48,710 nucleotides of DNA from Lentimicrobiaceae bacterium (GTDB taxonomy: Bacteria; Bacteroidota; Bacteroidia; Bacteroidales; F082). Position 1 is the first letter of the stretch; every line of letters begins with the position of its first letter. Below the pieces are notes generated by a model that saw only the letters and a list, made by a program, of their open reading frames with translations, did not search any database and had not been told where the DNA came from. Of this stretch, positions 31,579-39,831 are shown piece by piece. The position numbers were made by a program, and so were the translations under genes. The stretch spans positions 1 to 48,710 of the forward strand of contig SUWV01000020.1 of NCBI GenBank assembly GCA_015061315.1. Direction: 5' to 3'.

Positions 31579-32835
31579 ATGAGAAAAGATTACACCAAAT
31601 CAGGATTTCTTTCTTTTGCTATCACGATATGGGCATTGGTATGTGCGGTTTTTGTAGGATTCTTCCCTGACTTTTCGTGGCTTATGTTGGTCGCTATTTT
31701 AATTCCTATTGTAGCGTCATTTCTATTCAATAACTATTATAACAAATCTGGTTTGGCATTATGTCGTGTCTTGGTCGGAGCCTTGTTCGTCTTTAGCAGT
31801 TTTACTAAAGGCGTTGATCCTCTTGGGACTAAGTATAAGATGCTCGACTACTTCATTGCCTATAATATAGAGTGGCTCAATGGTCTCGCTCTTGCACTTG
31901 CTGTATTACTAATCATGGCGGAGTTTGTAGTAGGTATCTGTTTGATGTTAAATCTCTTGCCGCGCCTCGCTACGCTCGGCGCTTCGCTGCTGATGATCTT
32001 CTTCACTACCACAACATTCTTCGACGCTATCTATAACCTCGTCCCTGATTGCGGCTGTTTCGGAACAGCAATCAAGATGAGTAACTGGCAGACTTTCTTT
32101 AAAAACCTTATCATACTCGCAGTGCTCATACCTTTGATATTCAATAATAAATCCTTGCTAAACAAAAGAGTCACAATATTAGGGCAATCGTTGTTTACAT
32201 TTATTTTTATCGCTCTCTTCGTCGGTTTTGAGATTTATAACATACGTCATCTCCCTGTCATCGACTTCATGGAATGGAAAGTCGGTCGTGATATGAAACC
32301 TGCCGAAGAGGCTGAACCTGCCGAGATTTATCTCACATTTAAAAATATAGAAACAGGTGAGACTGAGGAATATCTTTCACCAAATTATCCATGGAACGAC
32401 TCAATATGGATGTCGCAGTGGGAATTTGTCTCACAACGTCAAGAAGGTGGGACACAATCGTTTGGATTTTCAATACTCAATGAAGACGGCGACGATTATA
32501 CTGATGTGTTGTTATATACTGAGAAATTGTTCGTCTTTGTGGCACCTTATCTTAATGAGGTCTCTCAAGAAGAGTTGGCAGAATGTCAGCGCATCTATGA
32601 GCTCGCTAACGAAAACGGATACAGCTATCTATGGATAACTTCAGTCAATCCGGATTATATTCATGAACTTCAAAATGATTATGATATGTTCGATGAAGTT
32701 TATTATGGAGACGAACTCGAACTGAAGTCGATGGTGCGCTCTAACCCAGGCTTGATGTTGTTGGATAATGGCATCGTCATCGACAAATGGAGTAAGATTG
32801 ATTTTCCCACTGAAGTTGATTTAATTAACAATTAA
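31579..32835 (+). CDS. BT_3928-type DoxX/MauE membrane protein with thioredoxin-like tail
   Basis: A 418-residue protein. About six membrane segments cover ~10-215, with the DoxX/MauE features VLVGALFVFSSFTKGVDPLG and the Cys pair in VPDCGCFGTAIK. The remaining ~190 residues are soluble and end in a region that looks thioredoxin-like (WITSVNPDYIHE...GLMLLDNGIVIDKW) but has no CxxC. This is the layout of the BT_3928 family of Bacteroidales. A redox or electron-transfer support role is inferred from MauE kinship only. The ATG at 31579 is chosen over a TTG that overlaps the preceding stop. Its final residues LINN and stop come from the CAATTAACAATT spacer word. Confidence 0.85.
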   Translation: MRKDYTKSGFLSFAITIWALVCAVFVGFFPDFSWLMLVAILIPIVASFLFNNYYNKSGLALCRVLVGALFVFSSFTKGVDPLGTKYKMLDYFIAYNIEWLNGLALALAVLLIMAEFVVGICLMLNLLPRLATLGASLLMIFFTTTTFFDAIYNLVPDCGCFGTAIKMSNWQTFFKNLIILAVLIPLIFNNKSLLNKRVTILGQSLFTFIFIALFVGFEIYNIRHLPVIDFMEWKVGRDMKPAEEAEPAEIYLTFKNIETGETEEYLSPNYPWNDSIWMSQWEFVSQRQEGGTQSFGFSILNEDGDDYTDVLLYTEKLFVFVAPYLNEVSQEELAECQRIYELANENGYSYLWITSVNPDYIHELQNDYDMFDEVYYGDELELKSMVRSNPGLMLLDNGIVIDKWSKIDFPTEVDLINN

Positions 32836-32967
32836 CAATTAACAATTAACAATTGACAATTGACAATGGATGGTGGTGTTTTATATAGAGTCACACGTCC
32901 GTGTGATATAAAGATAGACTTGCAAAAAGTCTGTCGTCTGTTGTCTGTTGTCTGTTGTCTGTTGACT
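32822..32967. repeat. Composite spacer: AATTAACAATT words, CACACG palindrome, TCTGTTG tandem
   Basis: About 140 bases of repeat material separate the DoxX and permease genes. Words of CAATTAACAATTGACAATT (to ~32866) are followed by the palindrome TCACACGTCCGTGTGA (32891-32906). Then come GACTTGCAAAAAGTC and four or more copies of the 7-base unit TCTGTTG up to 32967. No promoter box is visible. Confidence 0.55.
32891..32906. repeat. Palindrome TCACACGTCCGTGTGA
   Basis: A 7-bp perfect inverted repeat with a two-base centre. It is the only intergenic copy of the CACACGNNCGTGTG palindrome in the window. Confidence 0.65.
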
Positions 32968-32975
32968 TTGAAATA

Positions 32976-34043
32976 ATGACCTCTTACATCATCAGGAAAA
33001 TATTATATGGTTTGGCAGTCCTCTGGGGTGTTGTGACCTTGGTGTTCTTCCTTTTTAATATAGTTCCTGGCGATCCGGTGAGAATGATGTTGGGGCAGCG
33101 TGCCGATGAATCTGATGTTCAAGCTATAAGAGAGGAACTTGGTCTTAATCAAAGTGTGTTTAAGCAATATACAGATTATCTTAACGATTTGATGCCGCTC
33201 TCTTTTTATAGAAATGAAAACGATCAAAACGATTATGATAAATTCAAACGTCATTGTGTCTTGGCGAAGATCGCTGATGTTGATGTCGTTTTAAAGACAC
33301 CTTATTTAAGATATTCATATCAGAGCAAAAGATCGGTCGGGACAATACTGTCGGAAGCTTTTCCTAACACCTTGATATTGGCTTTTGTAGCTATATCATT
33401 CGCCTTGATAGTCGGTGTCTTTATTGGAATATTGACTGCAGTTTTCAATACAGATTTCTTAAATAAATTAACATTATTCATCACTACGATAGGAATGTCG
33501 CTGCCTTCTTTTTTTGCAGCTATATTGGTGGCATGGCTCTTCGGTTATGTCTGGGAATCGTTCACAGGATTGAGCATGACGGGCAATTTGTATTCCGTTG
33601 ATGACTATGGCAATGGCTCATATTTAGATATAAAAAATCTCATTCTTCCTGCATTTACATTGGGATTACGTCCATTGGCTGTCGTGGTGGAACTTACGAG
33701 GACTTCTTTGTTGGAGGCGCTTTCTATGGATTATATCAGAACGGCACGTGCTAAGGGTCTGAGACAGTGGCGCGTGGTGACAGTTCACGCTTTGAGAAAT
33801 GCTATGACGCCAGTAGTGACAGCTATTTCAGGTTGGTTTGCATCGCTTATGGCCGGTGCTGTCTTCGTGGAATATGTCTTCGACTGGAAAGGAATAGGAG
33901 TTATTATCGTAGATGCACTTGATACATTCGATTTCCCTGTGATAATGGGTGCAGTGCTACTTATAGGATTCATGTTAATAATAATTAATATTATCGTTGA
34001 TATAATTTACGGACTCTTAGATCCGAGAGTGAGAGTTTATTGA
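32976..34043 (+). CDS. ABC transporter permease, DppB/OppB type (orphan)
   Basis: A 355-residue inner-membrane permease of the peptide/nickel ABC family. The start (IIRKILYGLAVLWGVVTLVFFLFNIVPGDPVRMMLG) is typical of DppB. The coupling loop is EALSMDYIRTARAKGLRQWRVV with HALRNAMTP. A loop of ~90 residues between the first two membrane segments is longer than in E. coli DppB. No second permease, ATPase or binding protein lies beside it, so partners must be encoded elsewhere. The ATG at 32976 is chosen because the earlier in-frame TTG sits in the TCTGTTG repeat. It separates the DoxX gene from tpiA. Confidence 0.9.
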   Translation: MTSYIIRKILYGLAVLWGVVTLVFFLFNIVPGDPVRMMLGQRADESDVQAIREELGLNQSVFKQYTDYLNDLMPLSFYRNENDQNDYDKFKRHCVLAKIADVDVVLKTPYLRYSYQSKRSVGTILSEAFPNTLILAFVAISFALIVGVFIGILTAVFNTDFLNKLTLFITTIGMSLPSFFAAILVAWLFGYVWESFTGLSMTGNLYSVDDYGNGSYLDIKNLILPAFTLGLRPLAVVVELTRTSLLEALSMDYIRTARAKGLRQWRVVTVHALRNAMTPVVTAISGWFASLMAGAVFVEYVFDWKGIGVIIVDALDTFDFPVIMGAVLLIGFMLIIINIIVDIIYGLLDPRVRVY

Positions 34044-34111
34044 TACTTCTGCTCATAAAATCATCGCATCAAAAATCCTTTCATTTTTTTAAATTTTATC
34101 ATAAATCTACA

Positions 34112-34142
34112 TTGCTGTATTCTATTTTTTTTCATAAATTTG
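34112..34142 (+). promoter_or_regulatory. Promoter for tpiA
   Basis: TTG (34112-34114) and TAAATTTG (34135-34142) lie 20 bases apart. The leader to the ATG at 34186 is about 38 nt. Confidence 0.6.
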
Positions 34143-34185
34143 CAAGTATGTAAATAGAAAAAAATAAACGTTAAAAATACAGAAT

Positions 34186-34950
34186 ATGAGAAGAAAAATA
34201 GTGGCTGGAAACTGGAAGATGAACCTTGATTTCCAAGAAGCTCAAGACCTTGTAGAAGGCATTGCTAATCTTTGTGAAGAAAAACAACCAGATTGTGATA
34301 TAATAATTTGTCCTCCTTATCTTTATTTGGAGATGGTGACAGATATGGCTGACGAAACACAATGTTTCTATGTCGGTGCACAAAATGTCAATGAGAATGA
34401 ATCAGGCGCTTTCACTGGTGAAGTGTCAGCCAAGATGCTCGACTCTCTTGGAACAAATTTCTGTATAGTGGGTCATAGTGAAAGAAGAAAATATTATAAT
34501 GAAGATAATGCTGTTCTAGCAACTAAAATTAAGAAATTATTGGAATATCAAATCGTTCCTATTTATTGCGTAGGCGAAGTCCTTGAAGAAAGAGAAGCTG
34601 GAACTCATTTTGACGTTATTAAAAAGCAAGTTGAAGAAGGCTTGTTCCATCTCGACGTAGCTGATATGGAAAATGTCGTTATTGCTTACGAGCCAGTCTG
34701 GGCTATAGGTACAGGCAAGACAGCAACTCCACAGCAGGCAGAAGAGGTTCATGCTTTTATCCGTAATCTCGTATGTGAGAAATATGGTGAGGATATGGCA
34801 AGCCAATTACGTATTTTATATGGCGGTAGCTGCAACGCTAAGAACGCTGCCGACTTGTTCGCACAGCCCGATATCGACGGTGGCTTGATAGGTGGTGCTT
34901 CTCTTAAAGCAGAAGATTTCGTAAGTATCGCAGTGCAAGCTTCAAAATAA
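34186..34950 (+). CDS. tpiA: Triosephosphate isomerase
   Basis: A 254-residue TIM-barrel enzyme that interconverts glyceraldehyde 3-phosphate and dihydroxyacetone phosphate. The active-site set is complete: Lys12 in GNWKMN, the His of VGHSERR (~96) and the Glu of AYEPVWAIGTG (~168). GGSCNAKNA and DGGLIGGASLK close the phosphate site. The length is standard. It has its own promoter, and prmA begins 6 bases after its stop, so both are likely on one transcript. Confidence 0.97.
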   Translation: MRRKIVAGNWKMNLDFQEAQDLVEGIANLCEEKQPDCDIIICPPYLYLEMVTDMADETQCFYVGAQNVNENESGAFTGEVSAKMLDSLGTNFCIVGHSERRKYYNEDNAVLATKIKKLLEYQIVPIYCVGEVLEEREAGTHFDVIKKQVEEGLFHLDVADMENVVIAYEPVWAIGTGKTATPQQAEEVHAFIRNLVCEKYGEDMASQLRILYGGSCNAKNAADLFAQPDIDGGLIGGASLKAEDFVSIAVQASK

Positions 34951-34956
34951 TCTGTC

Positions 34957-35787
34957 ATGAATTATTACGCTTGTTCGTTCTCCAATCCAGAAAATGAAAT
35001 CCTGAAAGATATGTTCATGGAACTGCTCGGAACAATTGGTTTCGACAGTTTCATGGATACCGATGATGGCTTCGAGGCTTATTGTAAAGAACAGGATTAT
35101 AATGAAACAGAACTCGACGAAATATTGCAAATGGAACAGTTTGCAAATGTCAGTCTGTTGAAAAAGGAACTTATACCAGACCAAGATTGGAATGCTACTT
35201 GGGAGGCTTCATACGAACCTGTGGTCATCAATGAGTTATGTAGGATAAGAGCTCCTTTCCATCAGGTGGAAGGCTCATATAAATATGACCTTATCATAGA
35301 ACCTAAAATGTCGTTCGGCACTGCTCATCATGAAACGACATCACAGATTATCGAATTGATGCTGCAATCAGATTTTACCGGTCTCGATGTCTTAGATATG
35401 GGCTCAGGAACAGGAGTGCTCGCGATACTCGCTAAGAAACTAGGCTCGGCAACGACTGTAGCTATCGACAATGATGAGTGGGCTTACAGAAATGCTCTTG
35501 ATAATATTCGTCTTAACGATGAGAATGAAATTGTAGTAGAACTAGGCGATGCAGGTTCTTTAAACAACAGACAATTCGATCTCATCCTTGCTAACATTAA
35601 CAGAAACATCCTCCTTAGAGATATGAAGGAATATGTGAAATGTTTGCTCGATGGCGGCAAGATTTTCTTCAGCGGCTTCTATGAAGAAGACCTGAAACTT
35701 ATTGCTAAAGAAGCTGAAAGTCTCGGATTGAAATATATAAGTCATGTGACAAAAAATAATTGGACAGCAGCGGTCTTTATGAAATAA
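34957..35787 (+). CDS. prmA: Ribosomal protein L11 methyltransferase
   Basis: A 276-residue SAM-dependent enzyme that trimethylates ribosomal protein L11. The N-terminal substrate-recognition domain (~1-95) precedes the methyltransferase core. Its signature is MSFGTAHHETTSQ (~126-138), followed by the SAM-binding VLDMGSGTGVLAI and LILANINRN. The FGTxxHxTT motif distinguishes PrmA from other methyltransferases. It follows tpiA closely and precedes dnaN by 40 bases. Confidence 0.93.
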   Translation: MNYYACSFSNPENEILKDMFMELLGTIGFDSFMDTDDGFEAYCKEQDYNETELDEILQMEQFANVSLLKKELIPDQDWNATWEASYEPVVINELCRIRAPFHQVEGSYKYDLIIEPKMSFGTAHHETTSQIIELMLQSDFTGLDVLDMGSGTGVLAILAKKLGSATTVAIDNDEWAYRNALDNIRLNDENEIVVELGDAGSLNNRQFDLILANINRNILLRDMKEYVKCLLDGGKIFFSGFYEEDLKLIAKEAESLGLKYISHVTKNNWTAAVFMK

Positions 35788-35827
35788 TTTTTTGTAATTT
35801 TACCAACTGATAAATAAAATATAAGTC

Positions 35828-36952
35828 ATGAAATTTATTCTTTCAAGTTTAAAATTATTAAAAGCAGTACAGTCACTTAGCGGCGTTATTAATTCAAACA
35901 ACACATTGCCAATATTAGACGATTTCTTGTTCAATATATCAGAAAATGAATTGAGAATTACAGCTTCTGATTTAGAGACGACAATGGTGGTGTCAATTCA
36001 GCCTGATTTGGTTGAAGGTGCAGGAGAGGTGACAATTCCAGCTCGCTTGTTAATAGATATTCTAAAAAACTTCCCTGACATCCCAGTCTCTTTCAATATA
36101 GACGAAGCTACTTTGGCAATTGAAATAACAACTGGTGAAGGTCGTTATAAGATGGCAGGTCATAAGAGCGATGAATTCCCTCAGGTACCTGTCTTGCAGG
36201 ATGCTTCTCAATGGGAGATTCCTGCCGACGTGCTCGCTTGCGGTTTTGAAAAGACTATATTTGCTACTGGCAACGACGAGATTCGTCCTGTCATGACAGG
36301 TGTTTTCATGGAAATGACAAACGAAGGTCTTAACTTCGTGGCTACCGATGCTCATAAACTCGTACGCTACAGAAGATTGGATATCAAGTCGGAAACACTC
36401 GCATCGTTCATAGTGCCAAAGAAACCTATCAACCAATTGAAAAACACTTTGTCGGGAAAAGCTGACGAACCTGTGATAGTTGAGTTTAATAAGACTAACG
36501 CATCTTTCACAATGTCAGGATTAAAATTAGTATGTCGTCTCATCGACGGTAAATATCCTAATTATAACGCTGTTATCCCACAATCAAATCCAAATAAATT
36601 GACTATCGACCGTCAACTCTTGCTCTCTGCAATACGTCGTGTCGCTATCTTCTCCAGTAAGGCTACACACCAGATTCGTTTCAAAATCACTGGTCAAGAA
36701 CTTACTCTTACCGCTGAAGATTTGGATTACTACAACGAGGCAAAAGAAAGACTGTCGTGTAACTATCAAGGTGATGACATGGAGATTGGATTTAACTCAC
36801 GTTTCTTCCAAGAGATGTTAGGAAACCTTAACCAGACAGAAGTGATGTTGGAAATGTCGGCTCCAAATAGAGCAGGTTTGATAATCCCTGTCGATAATCA
36901 AAATGCAGATGAAGACATCTTGATGCTCTTGATGCCAGTTATGCTTAACTAA
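35828..36952 (+). CDS. dnaN: DNA polymerase III beta sliding clamp
   Basis: A 374-residue processivity clamp with the usual three-domain repeat: start KFILSSLKLLKAVQSLSGVI, middle VMTGVFMEM with ATDAHKLVRYRR, and a C-terminal LMLLMPVML. It forms a ring dimer that tethers the polymerase to DNA. It is not next to dnaA or an origin here, which I regard as usual in Bacteroidota. A weak box TAATTTTA at 35795-35802 could serve as a local promoter; otherwise it is read from the tpiA promoter. A strong terminator lies 21 bases after the stop. Confidence 0.96.
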   Translation: MKFILSSLKLLKAVQSLSGVINSNNTLPILDDFLFNISENELRITASDLETTMVVSIQPDLVEGAGEVTIPARLLIDILKNFPDIPVSFNIDEATLAIEITTGEGRYKMAGHKSDEFPQVPVLQDASQWEIPADVLACGFEKTIFATGNDEIRPVMTGVFMEMTNEGLNFVATDAHKLVRYRRLDIKSETLASFIVPKKPINQLKNTLSGKADEPVIVEFNKTNASFTMSGLKLVCRLIDGKYPNYNAVIPQSNPNKLTIDRQLLLSAIRRVAIFSSKATHQIRFKITGQELTLTAEDLDYYNEAKERLSCNYQGDDMEIGFNSRFFQEMLGNLNQTEVMLEMSAPNRAGLIIPVDNQNADEDILMLLMPVMLN

Positions 36953-36972
36953 TATAAATATGTCTGCAATAT

Positions 36973-37007
36973 AAAAAAGTCGCTCAGAAATCCTGAACGA
37001 CTTTTTT
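36973..37007. terminator. Intrinsic terminator after dnaN (copy 1 of a duplicated sequence)
   Basis: AAAAAAGTCG (36973-36982) pairs with CGACTTTTTT (36998-37007), with an inner CAG/CTG pair around AAATC. The same 35 bases recur at 37954-37988. Confidence 0.9.
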
Positions 37008-37017
37008 GATTTATCTT

Positions 37018-37068
37018 GAGAAGACGTGTCAATGTGTTTCATAGCATGATACATTGACGAGTCTCTAC
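37018..37068 (-). repeat. GTAGAGACT(G) palindrome repeat, inverted copy
   Basis: On the minus strand GTAGAGACTCGTCAATGT pairs with ACATTGACACGTCT, with two mismatches. It is the only family member in reverse orientation and lies between the dnaN terminator and the FISUMP gene. Confidence 0.65.
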
Positions 37069-37247
37069 TTGTTGATTAGTTGGTAGTCAAATGTAGATTT
37101 TGTGATATTTTTTTTAATAAATAATCGTATTTAAACAGGTTGGAAATTCTTTTGTCTTTTTATAACTAATTGGTAGTTATGATTTTACCCCCCCCCGATG
37201 AATGGTTTTTTTTTATGGTGTAAGTGTTTTATTATAGTTTAATTATA
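37069..37247. other. AT-rich spacer upstream of the FISUMP gene, with a C9 tract
   Basis: This is the middle of a 349-base spacer between dnaN and the lipoprotein gene. It is AT-rich and contains TTGTTGATTAGTTGGTAGTC words. A run of nine C at 37188-37196 is extreme for this base composition and lies about 50 bases upstream of the next -7 box. No open frame or further folded element is seen. Confidence 0.6.
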
Positions 37248-37255
37248 TATATTTG
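37248..37255 (+). promoter_or_regulatory. Promoter -7 box (TATATTTG) for the FISUMP lipoprotein
   Basis: TATATTTG matches TAnnTTTG, 46 bases before the start codon. The C9 tract lies upstream, where tract length could alter promoter activity. Confidence 0.55.
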
Positions 37256-37301
37256 TAAGAGTATTAAAAACTATTAATAAACTTAAATAATTAAACAAAT
37301 C

Positions 37302-37931
37302 ATGAAGAAAATTTATTTTATCATGGCACTCGCTTGTATGATGATGGTGTCATGTGGTAGCAAAGAAGGTGATGGTAAGACTGATGGTCATGAATATGTC
37401 GATCTTGGATTACCTTCAGGTTTGAAGTGGGCGACTTGTAATGTCGGAGCGAAGTCATCGGAAAAATATGGTGATTATTTCGCATGGGGCGAAACTGAAA
37501 CAAAGGAAACGTATGATGATGCAAGTTGTTTGAATTATGGTAATAGCATGCCTGATTTTAGCGGTAATGTAGAATATGATGCTGCTACAGCTCATTGGGG
37601 AGAGACGTGGAGAACACCAAAAGCTATTGAGTGGAAAGAATTATTGGATGAATGTACATGGGAATGGACTACACAAAAAGAAGTGAACGGATATAAGGTA
37701 ACTGGACCAAACGGACGTAATATTTTCTTGCCTGCTACAGGCGGTCGTATTGGTATTGGACTTTATGGTGACGGTGATTCTGCTTACTACTGGAGTTCTA
37801 CGCAGAGTGGAGGTTATGATGGTGATAGCTATGCATATTATCTTGGATTTGGTGCAAATATTAAAGAAATGCTACTTCACTTCTTCTGTGTGGGATGTTC
37901 GATCCGCCCTGTTACAGATGTAGTTGAATAA
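37302..37931 (+). CDS. FISUMP-domain lipoprotein
   Basis: A 209-residue lipoprotein with signal ending MMMVSC (Cys18) and a short Gly/Asp-rich spacer. A Fibrobacter succinogenes major paralogous (FISUMP) domain follows from ~30. It shows HEYVDLGLPSGLKWATCNVGA, YGDYFAWGE, WRTPKAIEWKELLDEC, NIFLPATGGR, YYWSSTQSG and final SIRPV. The family is abundant as paralogues in gut Bacteroidota and Fibrobacter and is secreted or surface-exposed; its function is unknown. This copy ends right at the domain boundary. It lies between two identical terminators and downstream of a C9 tract, so it may be a recent or variable addition. Confidence 0.88.
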   Translation: MKKIYFIMALACMMMVSCGSKEGDGKTDGHEYVDLGLPSGLKWATCNVGAKSSEKYGDYFAWGETETKETYDDASCLNYGNSMPDFSGNVEYDAATAHWGETWRTPKAIEWKELLDECTWEWTTQKEVNGYKVTGPNGRNIFLPATGGRIGIGLYGDGDSAYYWSSTQSGGYDGDSYAYYLGFGANIKEMLLHFFCVGCSIRPVTDVVE

Positions 37932-37953
37932 ATAGTTGTTATATAATCACAAC

Positions 37954-37988
37954 AAAAAAGTCGCTCAGAAATCCTGAACGACTTTTTT
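37954..37988. terminator. Intrinsic terminator after the FISUMP gene (copy 2)
   Basis: The same 35-base hairpin as after dnaN (AAAAAAGTCG...CGACTTTTTT), without a difference. It would also stop pckA readthrough from the other side. Confidence 0.9.
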
Positions 37989-37989
37989 T

Positions 37990-38056
37990 AACTTGAGAAA
38001 TTGAAAATCTGAAAACCTGAAAATATTCTCAGATTCTCAGATTTTTAGGTTTTCAT
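37990..38056. repeat. CTGAAAA / TTCTCAGATTCTCAG word spacer
   Basis: GAAAATCTGAAAACCTGAAAAT on the left is complementary to ATTCTCAGATTCTCAGATTTTTAGG on the right. This gives a second possible hairpin between the convergent FISUMP and pckA genes. Confidence 0.5.
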
Positions 38057-38058
38057 AT

Positions 38059-39681
38059 TCAAATCTTAGGTCCTGCTGCAACCAATGCCTTGCCAGCTTC
38101 GTTGTTTGTGAATTTGTCGAAGTTCTTGATGAAACGTGATGACAAGTCTTCAGCTTTCACATTCCATTCTTCTGTTGTAGCGTAAGTGTCGCGTGGATCG
38201 AGAATATCTGGATTTACGCCTGGCAATGATGTAGGGACTTTGAAATCGAAATATGGGATGTTCTTTGTTTCTGCCTTGTCGATGGAGCCATCTAAGATAG
38301 CGTCGATGATGGCGCGTGTGTCTTTGATGGAGATACGTTTGCCAGTGCCGTTCCAGCCTGTGTTCACTAAGTAAGCTGTAGCACCAACTTTTTCCATTTT
38401 CTTTACTAATTCTTCAGCGTATTTTGTTGGGTGTAATGAAAGGAATGCTGCACCGAAACATGCTGAGAATGTTGGAGTAGGCTCTGTGATGCCACGTTCT
38501 GTACCTGCCAATTTTGCAGTGAAGCCCGACAAGAAATAGTATTTTGTTTGTTCAGGTGTGAGGATTGATACTGGAGGTAATACCCCGAAAGCGTCGGCTG
38601 ACAAGAAAATGACTTTCTTAGCGTCTGGAGCTTTCGATACAGGTTTTACGATGTTGTCGATGTGATAGATAGGGTAGGAGACGCGGGTGTTTTCTGTGAC
38701 GCTCTTGTCTTTGAAGTCGATCTTGCCGTTTTCATCGACGGTGACATTTTCCAATAAAGCATCTCTTCTGATTGCGTTGTAGATGTCTGGCTCGCTTTCT
38801 TTGTCGAGGTTGATGACTTTAGCGTAGCAGCCGCCTTCAAAGTTGAAGATGCCGTCGTCGTCCCAGCCGTGTTCATCGTCACCAATCAAAGCTCTCTTAG
38901 GGTCTGTTGAAAGAGTGGTCTTGCCAGTACCTGAGAGTCCGAAGAAGATTGCAGTCTCGCCTTTTTCGTTGGTGTTTGCTGAGCAGTGCATTGCTGCGAT
39001 GCCTTTCAAAGGTAGCAAGTAGTTCATGATAGAGAACATACCTTTTTTCATCTCGCCACCGTACCATGTGTTCAAAATGATCTGAGCTTTTTCTTTTAAG
39101 TTGAAAACGACAGCTGTCTCTGAGTTAAGACCTAACTCTTTATAATTCTCAACTTTAGCTTTAGAAGCTGTATATACTACGAAGTCTGGTTCGCCGAAGT
39201 TAGCGAGTTCTTCTTCAGTAGGGCGGATAAACATGTTCTTTACAAAATGAGCTTGCCATGCAACTTCCATGATGAAACGAATTTTGAGACGTGTGTTTTC
39301 ATTCGCACCTGCATAGCCGTCCATTACATAAAGTTTCTTGTTAGATAATTGCTTAACAGCTAATTGCTTCAATTCGTTCCAGACTTCAGGAGTGACAGGT
39401 TTGTTATCGTTTTTATATTCGTCAGAAGTCCACCAAACAGTGTCGCGGCTAACTTCGTCCATAACGAAATATTTGTCCTTAGGTGAACGTCCAGTGTAAA
39501 TACCTGTCATTACGTTGACAGCACCGAGTTCTGTTTCAATACCTTTCTCAAATCCTGTCAATGAAGGATTCATTTCGTCTTTGTATAATTCTTCGTAAGA
39601 TGGATTATAGATTACTTCTTCTACATCTGTGATGCCGTAAGAAGCCAACGCTTGTTTAATTTCTTGAATGTTTTTTGCCAT
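38059..39681 (-). CDS. pckA: Phosphoenolpyruvate carboxykinase (ATP)
   Basis: A 540-residue enzyme that interconverts oxaloacetate + ATP with PEP + CO2 + ADP. It carries [10 protein letters not shown] near the N-terminus, the P-loop [11 protein letters not shown] (~247-257), LIGDDEHGW, and FPTSLPGV-like [13 protein letters not shown] toward the end. This is the ATP-dependent family. In fermentative Bacteroidota the reaction often runs toward oxaloacetate, fixing CO2 on the route to succinate; that direction is inferred, not shown. It has its own promoter and is transcribed toward the FISUMP gene. Confidence 0.96.
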   Translation of the reverse strand: MAKNIQEIKQALASYGITDVEEVIYNPSYEELYKDEMNPSLTGFEKGIETELGAVNVMTGIYTGRSPKDKYFVMDEVSRDTVWWTSDEYKNDNKPVTPEVWNELKQLAVKQLSNKKLYVMDGYAGANENTRLKIRFIMEVAWQAHFVKNMFIRPTEEELANFGEPDFVVYTASKAKVENYKELGLNSETAVVFNLKEKAQIILNTWYGGEMKKGMFSIMNYLLPLKGIAAMHCSANTNEKGETAIFFGLSGTGKTTLSTDPKRALIGDDEHGWDDDGIFNFEGGCYAKVINLDKESEPDIYNAIRRDALLENVTVDENGKIDFKDKSVTENTRVSYPIYHIDNIVKPVSKAPDAKKVIFLSADAFGVLPPVSILTPEQTKYYFLSGFTAKLAGTERGITEPTPTFSACFGAAFLSLHPTKYAEELVKKMEKVGATAYLVNTGWNGTGKRISIKDTRAIIDAILDGSIDKAETKNIPYFDFKVPTSLPGVNPDILDPRDTYATTEEWNVKAEDLSSRFIKNFDKFTNNEAGKALVAAGPKI

Positions 39682-39714
39682 AATTTTATTAAAAAATGAT
39701 TGATTTTACTCCCG

Positions 39715-39722
39715 CAAAGATA
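39715..39722 (-). promoter_or_regulatory. Promoter -7 box for pckA
   Basis: The minus strand reads TATCTTTG, an exact box, 34 bases upstream of the pckA ATG. Confidence 0.6.
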
Positions 39723-39831
39723 ACAATAAATAATCAATAAAAAAATATCGATTGAATAAAAAATATTAATTTAAAAGTGATAGAAATATTTGAAAATATT
39801 GTAACTTTACGATGTTTTATAATTTGAAAAA

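Noticed and set aside
32955..32975. Upstream TTG start for the ABC permease
   Set aside because: It is part of the TCTGTTG tandem repeat; the ATG at 32976 gives the normal DppB N-terminus.
37302..37931. Composite transposon around the FISUMP gene
   Set aside because: The flanking identical 35-mers are terminators in direct orientation, and no transposase or target duplication is visible.
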